DNA of 64,000 nt, taken from NCBI RefSeq assembly GCF_002220365.1, contig NZ_MTHB01000123.1, positions 1-64,000 of the forward strand, read 5' to 3'. Both the position numbers and the translations under genes were made by a program. Under the pieces are notes generated by a model. That model was not told the DNA's origin. It saw nothing but the letters and a program-made list of their open reading frames with translations, and did no database searches. Positions 1 to 8,521 of the stretch are shown here, in pieces. The first letter of the stretch is position 1. Every line of letters starts with the position of its first letter. Origin of the DNA: Caballeronia sordidicola. GTDB taxonomy: Bacteria; Pseudomonadota; Gammaproteobacteria; Burkholderiales; Burkholderiaceae.

Positions 1-1044
1 TTCGGACATTTGCTCTATCACTTTGTGCTGGCGTTCTCGCGCTGGGAATACGCCAGCGTCGTTGACGGCGGAGAGAGTTTCCAGGCGTTGGCAGCAGGAT
101 TGCAGAGCGCTTTATGGCAGGCTGGCGGCTGCCCCAGCGAGCACCGCTCCGACAGTCTGTCGGCAGCTTTTAAGAACCTTCAGGAGAAGGACGACTTTAC
201 GGTTCGCTACGCGGCGTTGCTTGGGCACTATGGCATGGAAGGCACGCGCAACAACCGTGGCTTGGGGCACGAGAATGGCAGCGTGGAATCCTCGCATCGC
301 TACTTGAAGGACGCAGTTGATCAGGCGTTGGAGTTACGTGGTCATCGCGATTTCGATGATCGGCCGGCCTACGAGGAGTTTGTGCGCGGCGTGGTGATGC
401 GCCGCAACCGGCGCAATGCCGCGGCGTTTCAAGTCGAGCGCACATACCTCATGGATCTGCCTGAACACCGTACCACCGACTTTGTTGAGGACGAAGGGCG
501 CGTGACGCGCAGCGGCACTTTTACGGTGGATGGCAGCATCTACAGCGCGCCCTCACGCCTAATCGGGCATCGCTTGAAGGTACGCCTCTACAGCGATCGG
601 CTTGATTGCTATCTGTCGGGAGCGCTCGTGCACAGCACGGCGCGAGTCAGGCGTACGAGCACAGGTCGCGGGCGTGCAATTGATTACCGACATTTTATTG
701 AGTCGCTCAAACGCAAACCCCAAGCCTTCAGGGGCCTCGTGTTTCGTGACGATCTGTTTCCACGCGAGGCGTACCGCCGGACATGGGAGTGCCTGGATCA
801 AGCACTGAGCCCGCGCAACGCGTGCAAGGTCATCGTGGGCCTGCTGGAGCTTGCCGGCAACTACGGCGTAGAGGCAGAACTGGCCCAGCGGCTTGACGTG
901 TTGCTGGAACTCGGAGATCTGCCCGATTTGGAAGCGCTCTTCGCAGAATTTGCTCCGCGCCAGGCCGAATGTCCCATTGTATTAGTCGAGATGCCCGACG
1001 CCTCGATCTACGACGCATTGCTTGACGAAGAGGTGGCCGCATGA
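1..1044 (+). CDS. istA: IS21 transposase IstA, C-terminal part
   Basis: This is the DDE-type transposase that cuts and joins the ends of an IS21 element. The frame is open from base 1, so the N-terminal helix-turn-helix and the first catalytic Asp lie upstream of the window. The visible part shows the second catalytic Asp (in HRSDS, about 48 codons after position 10) and the catalytic Glu within HENGSVESSHRYL. The C-terminal part has the IstA-type beta-barrel region around FTVDGSIYSAPSRLIG. The gene ends in ATGA, overlapping istB by four bases, the usual translational coupling in this family. No internal stop is visible, so the gene may be functional. Confidence 0.92.
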   Translation, partial: FGHLLYHFVLAFSRWEYASVVDGGESFQALAAGLQSALWQAGGCPSEHRSDSLSAAFKNLQEKDDFTVRYAALLGHYGMEGTRNNRGLGHENGSVESSHRYLKDAVDQALELRGHRDFDDRPAYEEFVRGVVMRRNRRNAAAFQVERTYLMDLPEHRTTDFVEDEGRVTRSGTFTVDGSIYSAPSRLIGHRLKVRLYSDRLDCYLSGALVHSTARVRRTSTGRGRAIDYRHFIESLKRKPQAFRGLVFRDDLFPREAYRRTWECLDQALSPRNACKVIVGLLELAGNYGVEAELAQRLDVLLELGDLPDLEALFAEFAPRQAECPIVLVEMPDASIYDALLDEEVAA

Positions 1045-1859
1045 GTGCACCGACGTACGACACCGGCAGCATGGGACTGATGCTCAACGAATTGCGTCTG
1101 CCAACAATCGGTCGACTGTGGTCTGACTTCGCCCAACGGTCCGACAAAGAAGGCTGGCAAGCATCGCAACTGTTGGGCGCATTGTTCGAGCACGAATTAG
1201 CTGAACGTGCAAAACGCAGACTGGAACGCCATCGCGTCGAATCACAATTGGATCCGACCAAGACTCTCGCCACGTTCGACTTCAGCGTCGTGCCCATGGT
1301 ATCGAAGGCACATGTCATGGCGCTGGCCACAGGCGATGCGTGGCTTGAGAAAGGTGCCACGATCCTTCTGTTTGGGCCACCCGGTGGAGGAAAAAGTCAC
1401 TTGGGATCAGCGATTGGTCACGCCCTGATCGACGCGGGCTATCGGGTCTTGTGCACCCGCACCAGCGAATTGGTGCAGAAGCTTCAGGTGGCGCGAAAGA
1501 GCCTGCAATTACCGTCGGCACTTGCCAAACTCGATCGTTTCGATCTGATCATCTTGGATGATCTGTCGTACGTGAGAAAGGACCAGGCCGAAACCAGCGT
1601 GCTGTTCGAGTTGATAGCCGAGAGATATGAAAGAAAAAGTCTTCTCATCACGGCCAATCAACCATTCTCGGGGTGGAATGACGTGTTTCCTGACCCTGGT
1701 ATGACCGTCGCCGCCATAGACCGCCTCGTTCATCACTCGACGATCTTCGAACTGAATGTCGAAAGCTATCGGCGCCGCAACGCCAATGACAGACAGAAAG
1801 AGCGGCGGCGTCAATTACCCACAGACGACCACAACGGAGCGACAACTATAGCCAATTGA
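1041..1859 (+). CDS. istB: IS21 helper ATPase IstB
   Basis: IstB is the AAA+ ATPase that assembles on target DNA and stimulates IstA. The 272-residue protein is of normal length (about 250-270). It has a Walker A motif GPPGGGKS at residues 112-119 and a Walker B LIILDDLSY around 169-177. Its start overlaps the istA stop (ATGA). The reading frame runs into the right-end repeats of the element, stopping at 1857-1859. It appears intact, so the element may be autonomous if the left part is also complete. Confidence 0.95.
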   Translation: MSAPTYDTGSMGLMLNELRLPTIGRLWSDFAQRSDKEGWQASQLLGALFEHELAERAKRRLERHRVESQLDPTKTLATFDFSVVPMVSKAHVMALATGDAWLEKGATILLFGPPGGGKSHLGSAIGHALIDAGYRVLCTRTSELVQKLQVARKSLQLPSALAKLDRFDLIILDDLSYVRKDQAETSVLFELIAERYERKSLLITANQPFSGWNDVFPDPGMTVAAIDRLVHHSTIFELNVESYRRRNANDRQKERRRQLPTDDHNGATTIAN

Positions 1860-1931
1860 CAGCGACAATTACCCCCGTCGACCGGCCATCATAGTTGTCG
1901 CGCAACCGGACATCGTAGTTGACGATATCCA

Positions 1932-2078
1932 ATTTTCGTCGTCCTTGCCGATGTGGGACAGTTCACCCGTCAATGGCGAGACCTGTCCGATTTTCACGGT
2001 TACGTCGGCGTGCGCCAGAAGCGGTTGCGCCGCAACTAACACGGTCAGCACAATAGGGATAAGTTTCAGGTTTTGCAC
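1932..2078 (-). pseudogene. ABC transporter substrate-binding protein, N-terminal fragment cut by the IS
   Basis: Read leftward from a GTG at 2078, the frame encodes a signal peptide (hydrophobic stretch ending in LAHA-D) followed by VTVKIGQVSPLTGELSHIG and then KDDEN. This is the N-terminus of a periplasmic branched-chain amino-acid type (LivK/LivJ) binding protein; the intact gene at 38430 has the equivalent MSGPLTGG...GKDNENGAKLA. The match stops exactly where the IS21 end begins at 1931, so the element inserted after codon 49 or so. The rest of the gene would lie left of the IS, outside the window. A start further upstream (to 2129) is possible, as no clear ribosome-binding site was seen. 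Confidence 0.75.
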
Positions 2079-2110
2079 GGTCGGGCGCTCGCTCAGTTGC
2101 GTCGGCGGCT

Positions 2111-2311
2111 TCAGGGATTGATGCCGCAAACGATGTTGGCCCTGGACAATGGCGGAGGGTTGTAAAGATAGTAAAAGAGCGCCGCAAGAGCCAAAATCGG
2201 CTGCTGGGCCATTTGTGCAATTTTCAATCGATTAGATGCCGCCTGAAGCGTTTTTTTATCGACGCTCTGCAACAGCAGTGCCTTCGCGCCGAAGATGCGA
2301 GCCGAACTGTT
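2111..2311 (-). other. Unassigned open frame in the 2130-2584 gap
   Basis: The stretch between the broken binding-protein gene and the exported protein at 2585 has no gene I can name. One minus-strand frame (66 codons, no start near its beginning, ending at 2111) has protein-like composition, including KALLLQSVDKKTLQAA and ILALAALFYYLYNPPPL, and stops 33 bases before the GTG of the broken gene. It may be the tail of an upstream gene in the same former operon. I could not assign a family, and the frame is closed by a stop at 2312-2314. Confidence 0.25.
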
Positions 2312-2584
2312 TCAATGGTGGACGTCGACGGCTTGACGTGATCGGTACCGGGTGAAGCGTCAAGGACACGTGCAATCGTGCGCAAACCCGACGCCAGCCT
2401 CGAAAGCTGGCTGATTCGCACCGTGCAATGCGGACACAACGCCGCTCTATCACGCCAAAAATACAGATCGGCCTGGTTAACATAGCAAATCCAGACTATA
2501 AAAAACCATGGTCTGGGTGCGCTTGCGCCATTCGCATTGAGTTCACCGTGCCGAATCAGGTCCGCTGCGCTGGGGGCTCGATTA

Positions 2585-3574
2585 ATGAAGCGCATTTCAT
2601 TTCTTTCGATCGTGTTATTGCTCGCGGCGCGATTCGCCTTTGCCGACATCGTCATCGGCAACCCGACAGCCTCGACCAGCAATTTTTCGGTCAACATCCA
2701 ACTTTTTGCGCCGACGGGCCAGAGCTTCATTGCCGACAGGAGCGTACTCAAGTCTGTCGGTATGTGGACGAGCACCTGTAGTTGCCTCCCTTTGATAAGC
2801 TTTCAGCTGGCCCTGTTCAGGGGCTCCGGAACATCGGGAGCCGTCCTTGCCACGAGGCAAGCGGTTGCACCGCAGGGCCTGTACGGCTTCTTGAATTTTG
2901 ACTTCAGCGGTGTCGCGGTTACGGTCGGGCAAACCTATACCGCCGTCATGACCCAGATCACACCGAATCCCCCGAACAGTGCTGGCACGGGTATTTATGG
3001 CACTCCGAATAATTATCCGGGTGGTATTGCATTCATCAAAGCAGCCCCGCATCCGGATGCAGAATTCGCCCTGCGGGTGATCGACGATCCGCTCGCTGCG
3101 GCTGCCCGCGAGTATCCGGCAAAATTTGTGTGCGGCGCTCCTGCCACGGACGCCGCCCAGAACGGCCAGGGACTCGTGGCTGCCGGTCAGTACTTCGCCA
3201 CGGTAAATGTGCACAACCCGGCTGACGTGACGGCGGTCTTGAAGGTGAAAGTGGCTACCGCGGGTACCGATGCAAAGTCCGCAGGGTTTGTCTCGTCATT
3301 CACTTATGTGCAACTCGGTGCCGATCGCGTCCAAAAGTTCGACTGCGACGACATCCGGTCCCTCGCCAGAAATCCGCAGTCCGGCGCGGAGCCATCGGGA
3401 TTATTGGACGGCTTCCTTGTCATCATCACCGACTTCGATCTGGACGTCGACACGGTTTATACAGGCGCGCAAGACGGTCAATTGAAAACGTTCGACATTC
3501 AGCGTGTGCCTGGAAGAGACCTGAATAGCCTGCCGCAGCAACCCTTTGGTAACACCCCCGGGAAAGCGCCATAG
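2585..3574 (+). CDS. Exported protein of unknown function
   Basis: A 329-residue protein starting at MKRISFLS, chosen because it begins a clean signal peptide (hydrophobic core LSIVLLLAARF, cleavage near AFA-D at about 20). A 16-codon upstream extension is possible but would bury the signal. The N-terminal half (residues 20-170) is beta-rich, with the pattern of surface 'choice-of-anchor' domains (SFIADRSVLKSVGMW...LALFRGSG). The C-terminal half (about 180-315), beginning YPAKFVCG and ending FDIQRVPGR, resembles a domain I have seen repeatedly in uncharacterised exported bacterial proteins (conserved pattern: KFVCG...YFATVNVHNP...LDGFLVII...VYTGA). Likely secreted or periplasmic. No operon partner. 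Confidence 0.7.
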   Translation: MKRISFLSIVLLLAARFAFADIVIGNPTASTSNFSVNIQLFAPTGQSFIADRSVLKSVGMWTSTCSCLPLISFQLALFRGSGTSGAVLATRQAVAPQGLYGFLNFDFSGVAVTVGQTYTAVMTQITPNPPNSAGTGIYGTPNNYPGGIAFIKAAPHPDAEFALRVIDDPLAAAAREYPAKFVCGAPATDAAQNGQGLVAAGQYFATVNVHNPADVTAVLKVKVATAGTDAKSAGFVSSFTYVQLGADRVQKFDCDDIRSLARNPQSGAEPSGLLDGFLVIITDFDLDVDTVYTGAQDGQLKTFDIQRVPGRDLNSLPQQPFGNTPGKAP

Positions 3575-3985
3575 TCGGCGGTGCGGCGCCTTCGTTTTTA
3601 GCGTCGAGCTTCTCTGCCGCGCTTCTCCCCTTGGGCCGCCTCTTGCGACACCGAGCTTGCTTTTGCTCGTAGATGCTACGGTCATCTTCGCAACAACTCG
3701 TTCGCCACCGATTTACAAGTAGGAAGCTTCCAATTCGCAGGCCGAAACCCAACGCCTACCTATACGATTTGCTCTGAACTGGTTATTTTCTGAGTTCCGC
3801 GAGCAATCCGCGTCGCTCGCTGCGTGAAAGTCCGTCGCGAAGCAGCATCGGCCCAACGGTCATCGGAGCGATGACATGCAGGCGAGCAGCCGACCACGCT
3901 GAGCGCTCCAACATGCGATACTTTTTGTCCCGCTACCCCCGCCGTGTGGTTTGGCTGCTGCGCGGCTCTCGTCAAAAGGAACCTC
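3575..3985. other. Gap without recognisable gene
   Basis: No coding sequence was recognised on either strand in these 411 bases. Short open frames here have no ribosome-binding site and no family resemblance. The last part must hold the promoter of the SDR gene at 3986. Confidence 0.5.
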
Positions 3986-4843
3986 ATGCCAACCGATCAC
4001 GCTCTCTCGTCCGCACCCGTTTGGTTTATCACCGGCTGTTCCACCGGATTCGGCCGAGAGCTCGCACTTGCCGTTCTTGATAAAGGCTGGCGTGCCGTCG
4101 TGACAGCTCGTCAACCCAGCTCCCTGGCAGAATTTGGTGAGCGCTACGGTGAGCGCGCACTGGTGCTCGAACTCGATGTAACCCAAGCCGGTCAGATCAA
4201 AAACGCGGTTAAAAAAACCCTGCAACAATTCGGTCGTATTGACGTGTTGGTCAACAATGCCGGCTATGGCTACCTGAGCGCCGTCGAGGAAGGCGACGAT
4301 CACGACGTGCGCGAGATGTTCGAGGTCAACTTCTTTGGCGTTGCCGATACCATCAAGGCCGTGTTACCCGCGATGCGAGCACAGCGCGCCGGACACATCG
4401 TCAACATCACGTCCGTTGGCGGCCTGATCGGCAATCCGGGAAGCGGCTACTATGCCGCCAGCAAGTTCGCGGTGGAAGGCCTGAGCGAAGCGTTGGCCGC
4501 CGAAACAGCCGACTTTGGGATCAAGGTTACGGCGGTTGAGCCCGGGCCGTTCCGTACCGATTGGGCAGGACGTTCGTTGAAGCAAGCGAAGAAGCCGATT
4601 GAGGCGTACGAGGCGGGCGCTGGCAAGCGCCGCGCTACCATCTCAGCCGGAAGTGGCAAGCAGCCAGGCGACCCGGCGCGTGCGGCCCTGGCTATCATCG
4701 CCGCGGTGCAGTCGCCAACGCCTCCGGGCCATCTGATCCTGGGCAGCAACGGGCTGGAGCGGGTCAAAACCAAGCTGGAGGCTCTGCGCGCCGAGATTGC
4801 CGCATGGGAAGCCACCACCCTGAGCGCCGATTTTCCCAGCTAG
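3986..4843 (+). CDS. Short-chain dehydrogenase/reductase
   Basis: A 285-residue NAD(P)-dependent oxidoreductase of the classical SDR family. The Rossmann motif TGCSTGFG lies near residue 15, NNAGYG near 90, and the catalytic YYAASKFA (YxxxK) near 155-162 with the Ser in NITSVGG. The start at MPTDHALSS is supported by AAAAGGA at 3974-3980. The C-terminal half (VEPGPFRTDW) is typical of the oxidoreductases annotated as 'SDR family, oxidoreductase/retinol dehydrogenase-like'. Substrate cannot be inferred; it is a stand-alone gene. Confidence 0.9.
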   Translation: MPTDHALSSAPVWFITGCSTGFGRELALAVLDKGWRAVVTARQPSSLAEFGERYGERALVLELDVTQAGQIKNAVKKTLQQFGRIDVLVNNAGYGYLSAVEEGDDHDVREMFEVNFFGVADTIKAVLPAMRAQRAGHIVNITSVGGLIGNPGSGYYAASKFAVEGLSEALAAETADFGIKVTAVEPGPFRTDWAGRSLKQAKKPIEAYEAGAGKRRATISAGSGKQPGDPARAALAIIAAVQSPTPPGHLILGSNGLERVKTKLEALRAEIAAWEATTLSADFPS

Positions 4844-4905
4844 CCAGGTAGATCCACGCAGTTGCCGGCTTGGCTTCAGTTCGATTGGACCACCGGATTG
4901 AGGGA

Positions 4906-4929
4906 CCGCGCCGGCGCAAACCGGCGCGG
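4906..4929. repeat. Perfect 9-bp-stem hairpin in the 4844-5199 gap
   Basis: CCGCGCCGG and CCGGCGCGG form a perfect inverted repeat around a 6-base loop, 63 bases after the SDR stop. There is no T-run after it, so it is either a weak terminator or a REP-like palindrome. The rest of the 356-base gap shows no gene; its last bases carry the ribosome-binding site of the next gene. Confidence 0.6.
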
Positions 4930-5199
4930 CAAAGCCTCTGTTGTCGCAAGACTGGGGCGTCAGCGTGTCGGATGCGTGCACTGGCCGCCAGAGCAGGCAA
5001 AAATTTCCGGACCGACGACGTCGGTACAGCTATGGTTGTTCGGCATAGGGTCTTTCGCCTGGGTTATCCGCCGAAACATCATCCCGGGCCCTTCAGGACG
5101 TGCGGAAAAGAGTCGATATCCCGGAGACACGACTGAAAGTCCGGTCCGGAGATTGGAGAATTTCACGCGGCCTGCCGCACGGAATTCCGAGGTGAAAGT

Positions 5200-6387
5200 A
5201 TGGAAAAGAAAGTGCTCGTCGCGGTCGCCGCCGCGCTGATGTCCTCTGTGGGCGCGCTGCATCCCGAACCCGCCCGTGCCGCCGACGCTGCAGCCTCGGC
5301 CTACGAAGACTCGACCGTCGATGCATCTCTCGATCCCGGCGAAGAACGCGTCTCCGCCGATGGCGACAATCAGGCGCGCCTGAAGGACCTGCGCTATGCG
5401 TATTTCATCGGCTATAACGCGCGCGCCAGGGAGGACTCGACATCCTATGCGAGCTTAGGTGACGAGGTGAAACATCCGCAGAAGCAGCTTGCCGCGCCGG
5501 CCATGCCCGCATCGCCGAAGCCGGTTGTTGAGCGGGTTGCACCGCCAAGGCGAGTCGTAGCGCAAGCCGCGTCGCCAAGGCAAGTATCCGCGCCGGTTGG
5601 ACCGCCGAAGCGAATGGCTGCTGCGCGAGTCACGCCGTCCAGACAGGTCGTCGCAAAGACCGAGCCTGTTGCGCTGAAGCGCGTTCCCGCGCAAGTCTCA
5701 CCCGTGCAGCAGAGGCATGTTTACGCGCAAGTCGAGTCTGTGCCGCCGAGGCGGGTCCTTGCGCCGGCCGCGTCGTCGAAGCAGGCTTCGGTGCAGATCA
5801 TGCCGCCCAAGCGGGCTGAAGCGCAATCTGCGCCTTTAAAGCAGGTTTCTACGCGGACTACGTCGATGAAGCTGTTTGCCACCGCATCCGAGCCACCGAT
5901 ACTGATTCCGACGCAAGCCGTGAAGGCATTGCCGGAAGCAAAATCGGAAAATGACGAGGAATCGCAATACGCCGCGGAGCAACGAACTCAAGCGGCGCAG
6001 AACGGACAACCTCGGCCATATCAGAATAGGCAGCCCCAGCAATACGCGGCGGCGCCAGCCTATAACCAAGGGTCGACAGAGTCTCAGCAGTCAGGCGGGT
6101 ACTCTGGGCGGGAATACGGGGCGCCGCCCTCGCAGCCTCGAGCCGTTCAAGCTAACCAGTACGCGCCCGCGCAGTATCCGCCCGCTCAGTACCAACCGGC
6201 TTACGCGCAGTCCGCCTACGTACCTCGGCCGCCCACTCAAGCCGCGGCGCGGCAGGTCGTCATAGTGGCCCGACCGCCTGCCTATCCGGCATATAACCAG
6301 ATGTACACGCCGCCCGAACTACGTCGGCCGTACCCCGCAGGTTACGGCAATTCGGCGCAGCCAGCCGGGTATCAGGGATGGGAGTAG
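5200..6387 (+). CDS. Exported repeat-rich, Pro/Gln/Tyr-rich protein
   Basis: A 395-residue protein with GAGGTGA at 5189-5195 before the ATG. A signal peptide (residues 1-27, cleavage near ARA-A) is followed by an acidic segment (to about 90), then about 120 residues of degenerate repeats of 11-13 residues with the theme PPKRV-A-A (PPRRVVAQ, SPRQVSAP, PPKRMAAA, PSRQVVAK, PPRRVLAP, PPKRAEAQ). The last 130 residues are Gln/Tyr/Pro-rich with YPPAQYQPAYAQSAY-like runs. It has no globular domain that I recognise; composition suggests a disordered, cell-envelope-associated protein. The positively charged repeats could bind an anionic polymer, but this is inference. Confidence 0.7.
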   Translation: MEKKVLVAVAAALMSSVGALHPEPARAADAAASAYEDSTVDASLDPGEERVSADGDNQARLKDLRYAYFIGYNARAREDSTSYASLGDEVKHPQKQLAAPAMPASPKPVVERVAPPRRVVAQAASPRQVSAPVGPPKRMAAARVTPSRQVVAKTEPVALKRVPAQVSPVQQRHVYAQVESVPPRRVLAPAASSKQASVQIMPPKRAEAQSAPLKQVSTRTTSMKLFATASEPPILIPTQAVKALPEAKSENDEESQYAAEQRTQAAQNGQPRPYQNRQPQQYAAAPAYNQGSTESQQSGGYSGREYGAPPSQPRAVQANQYAPAQYPPAQYQPAYAQSAYVPRPPTQAAARQVVIVARPPAYPAYNQMYTPPELRRPYPAGYGNSAQPAGYQGWE

Positions 6388-6408
6388 GCGCACTCACTCG
6401 CATGCGCC
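6387..6408. terminator. Hairpin between convergent genes
   Basis: GGCGCA and TGCGCC pair across a 10-base loop, beginning at the last base of the stop codon of the upstream gene and lying before the end of the convergent yciH gene. It has no T-run, so terminator function is only a suggestion. Confidence 0.3.
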
Positions 6409-6442
6409 ACCGGGCGCGCCGACCCACGTATGCAACGGGCGA

Positions 6443-6805
6443 TTAGCCCCCGGCCCGCTTCGCGTTGTGGCCGACCTTTTTGAGCGTTTCGATGACCCGC
6501 TCGCAATGGTCACCCTGCACTTCAATCACACCTTCCTTGACCGTTCCACCAGAACCGCAGGCCGTGCGCAACTGCTTGCCTAGCAACGCCAAGGCAAGCG
6601 GATCGAGCGCCAGCCCTTTAACGAGCGTCACACTCTTGCCGCCTCGGCCCTTGGTCTCGCGAGTCACCCGCACTACGCCATCACCTACTGGCAGTGTCCT
6701 GGCAACCGTCTTGCAGGCACATTCCGCGAGCGCCTGCCGGCACTCGGGACACATCCGGCCGCCATCGGTGGAATAGACAAGGCCGCCTTTGGGACTACTC
6801 TTCAT
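6443..6805 (-). CDS. yciH: SUI1/eIF1-like translation factor YciH
   Basis: A 120-residue protein of the SUI1 family, related to eukaryotic eIF1, which in bacteria affects start-site fidelity and stress translation. The N-terminus has a Cys cluster (CPECRQALAECAC, residues 19-31), and the SUI1 domain covers about 45-115, with the conserved TRETKGRGGKSVTLVKGL and the closing KKVGHNAKRAGG. Length agrees with the family (about 105-125). It is a stand-alone minus-strand gene convergent with the preceding exported protein. Confidence 0.93.
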   Translation of the reverse strand: MKSSPKGGLVYSTDGGRMCPECRQALAECACKTVARTLPVGDGVVRVTRETKGRGGKSVTLVKGLALDPLALALLGKQLRTACGSGGTVKEGVIEVQGDHCERVIETLKKVGHNAKRAGG

Positions 6806-7048
6806 GATTGGCTTACTCGAAGACGCTTAAATCGGGAATTGGGTCGATTTTAGCAGCTGCGCCTTAGTAGCCGCCTCCCGCCGAATCCGGTCTCAAGCTC
6901 AACTTTCGTAGCCGCCCCCCTGCCACTCGCTCTAACCCACGGCCATCTGGTAACGGGAGGTCTGATGGCTCGCCTCAATCTCCGGGTGTCCGCTTGCCGA
7001 CGCTTCGTCAAATAAGTGTAGCGGCCAACCAATACCATCAACTTTTGC

Positions 7049-8521
7049 TCATACGTCGAAAACCGGATGCGAGGCCTTGTGAATGGCCACCAACGTATCG
7101 TCTTTGGCGAGCAGCCCGGACTCGTCCAGAATAATCAGCAGCGGGCGACCTTCCGCCACTGACTGGCGAGCCAGTTTGCTAACACGAGCATATCCAAGCT
7201 TTGGCACGAGCGCGGTCGCCATGGCCATCGAATCCATCAGGTGTTGCTCGTTTCGCGCGATATCGGCCGTGATGCCGGCAACACATTTTTGCGCGAACCG
7301 TTGGATCCCGTTAGTCAGCAGCATGATGCTGTCGAACACACGGGACGCCACCACAGGCTCGAAGTGATTGATCTCCAGTTCACCATACTGAACCGCCTGC
7401 GCGACCGCAACGTCATTCCCGACGACAGCAAAACTCAACTGGATCATGGCCATTGGCAAGACCGGGTTGACTTTGCCCGGCATGATCGACGAGCCGGCTT
7501 GAGCTTCAGGAAGACGCAATTCCCCCAAGCCGCCTACCGGGCCGGATGACAGCACCGTCAGATCCGACGCGATCTTCGCGAGAGACGCCGCACAGGTACG
7601 CAGTTCGCCCGAAACGCGAGAAAACACGTCCATGTTCTGCATCGCGTCGAACGGGTTCGACGGTGCCATGTATTCCACGCCGGCGATGCTCGAGAGATGC
7701 TGATAGACGGCCGGTCGATATCCTGCTGGTGCGCCAAAACCCGTACCTATCGCGGTACCGCCAAGCGGGAGCGTGCGCAGTTTGTCGCGCACGGCTGCGA
7801 GCTCTTCCGCCAGGCGTCGGGTAAGCGACGCGTAGCCGCCAAAAACCTGTCCCAGTCGCATCGGCTGTGCATCTTGCAGACACGTGCGACCGAGATGGAG
7901 GATGTTGGCGAACTCCGTCGCCTTTGCGTCGAAGTGCGAAGCAAGTTGCTCTATTTCCGTGACGAGCGGCCCAAGCATCGCGTGCGTTGCGATCTTCAGA
8001 GCAGCCGGATACACGTCATTCGTCGATTGCGAACGGTTGACGTGGTCATTGGGATGAATCACGTCGTATGACCCGGGGGGGTGCCCCAGATGCTGCTGCG
8101 CCCGATTGGCGATGACCTCGTTGAAATTCATGTTCGTCGAGGTTCCACCGGACCCTTCCAGCAGATCGATGATGAGCGAGTCATCAAACCCTCCTTCAAT
8201 GACTTCCTGACACGCACGCACGATCGCATCACACTGCTGCGCAGTAAGCACGTCGTTATCACGATTGGCCAACGCGGCAGCCCACTTGCACTGTGCAAAG
8301 GCATCCCGGAACTGCGGATAGTGCGCGATGCTAAGAGGAGAGATGCTGAGATTTTCGATACCCCTTACCGTGTTGACACCATACAGTTTGTTGCCGGGTA
8401 TGGTGACTTCGCCAACGTAGTCGCGCTCGGTTCGTGATTCAGTCCGTGATTCAGTCCGTGATTCAGTCCGTGATTCAGTCCGTGATTCAGTCCGTGATTC
8501 AGTGTGAGCAAGCTTATTCAT
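7049..8521 (-). CDS. aspA: Aspartate ammonia-lyase (aspartase)
   Basis: Converts L-aspartate to fumarate and ammonia in the cytoplasm. The 490-residue protein has the fumarase/aspartase signature GSSIMPGKVNP with the catalytic Ser loop at 344-345 and the conserved GSGGTSTNMNFNEV near 125-140. The start at MNKLAHTESR is set by AAAGGA nine bases upstream. It is longer than usual (about 470) because residues 7-30 are six TESR tetrapeptides encoded by a 12-bp tandem repeat. Its ATG overlaps the last codons of the LysR gene (ATGAATAA), so MFS-LysR-aspA is a translationally coupled operon. The role is probably growth on an amino acid taken up by the MFS protein. A class II fumarase is the main alternative; the sequence fits aspartase better. 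Confidence 0.88.
   Translation of the reverse strand: MNKLAHTESRTESRTESRTESRTESRTESRTERDYVGEVTIPGNKLYGVNTVRGIENLSISPLSIAHYPQFRDAFAQCKWAAALANRDNDVLTAQQCDAIVRACQEVIEGGFDDSLIIDLLEGSGGTSTNMNFNEVIANRAQQHLGHPPGSYDVIHPNDHVNRSQSTNDVYPAALKIATHAMLGPLVTEIEQLASHFDAKATEFANILHLGRTCLQDAQPMRLGQVFGGYASLTRRLAEELAAVRDKLRTLPLGGTAIGTGFGAPAGYRPAVYQHLSSIAGVEYMAPSNPFDAMQNMDVFSRVSGELRTCAASLAKIASDLTVLSSGPVGGLGELRLPEAQAGSSIMPGKVNPVLPMAMIQLSFAVVGNDVAVAQAVQYGELEINHFEPVVASRVFDSIMLLTNGIQRFAQKCVAGITADIARNEQHLMDSMAMATALVPKLGYARVSKLARQSVAEGRPLLIILDESGLLAKDDTLVAIHKASHPVFDV
8436..8503. repeat. 12-bp tandem repeat inside aspA (5.7 copies)
   Basis: Five exact copies of GATTCAGTCCGT plus a partial sixth, on the plus strand. On the coding strand each unit encodes T-E-S-R, placed just after the start codon. 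Because 12 is divisible by three, gain or loss of units keeps the frame and only changes the length of the N-terminal tail. Confidence 0.97.

Larger units (their letters stand above)
1..1931 (+). mobile_element. IS21-family insertion sequence, right part
   Basis: The element contains istA (cut by the window edge) and istB, overlapping as in IS21. Past istB there are repeated terminal motifs: GACAACTAT at 1841-1849, then CATCATAGTTGTCG near 1887 and the similar CATCGTAGTTGACG near 1911, partly inverted copies of one another, as expected for the multiple transposase-binding repeats at IS21 ends. I place the right end at the CCA ending at 1931, because IS21 elements end in CA and the adjacent bases, read on the minus strand, resume an intact substrate-binding protein reading frame. 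The left end and the target-site duplication lie outside the window. Confidence 0.85.

Noticed and set aside
2224..2775. Minus-strand open frame of 183 codons upstream of and overlapping the exported protein
   Set aside because: It covers the start of the signal-peptide gene at 2585 and matches no family I know; a Cys pair (CPHC) alone is not enough.
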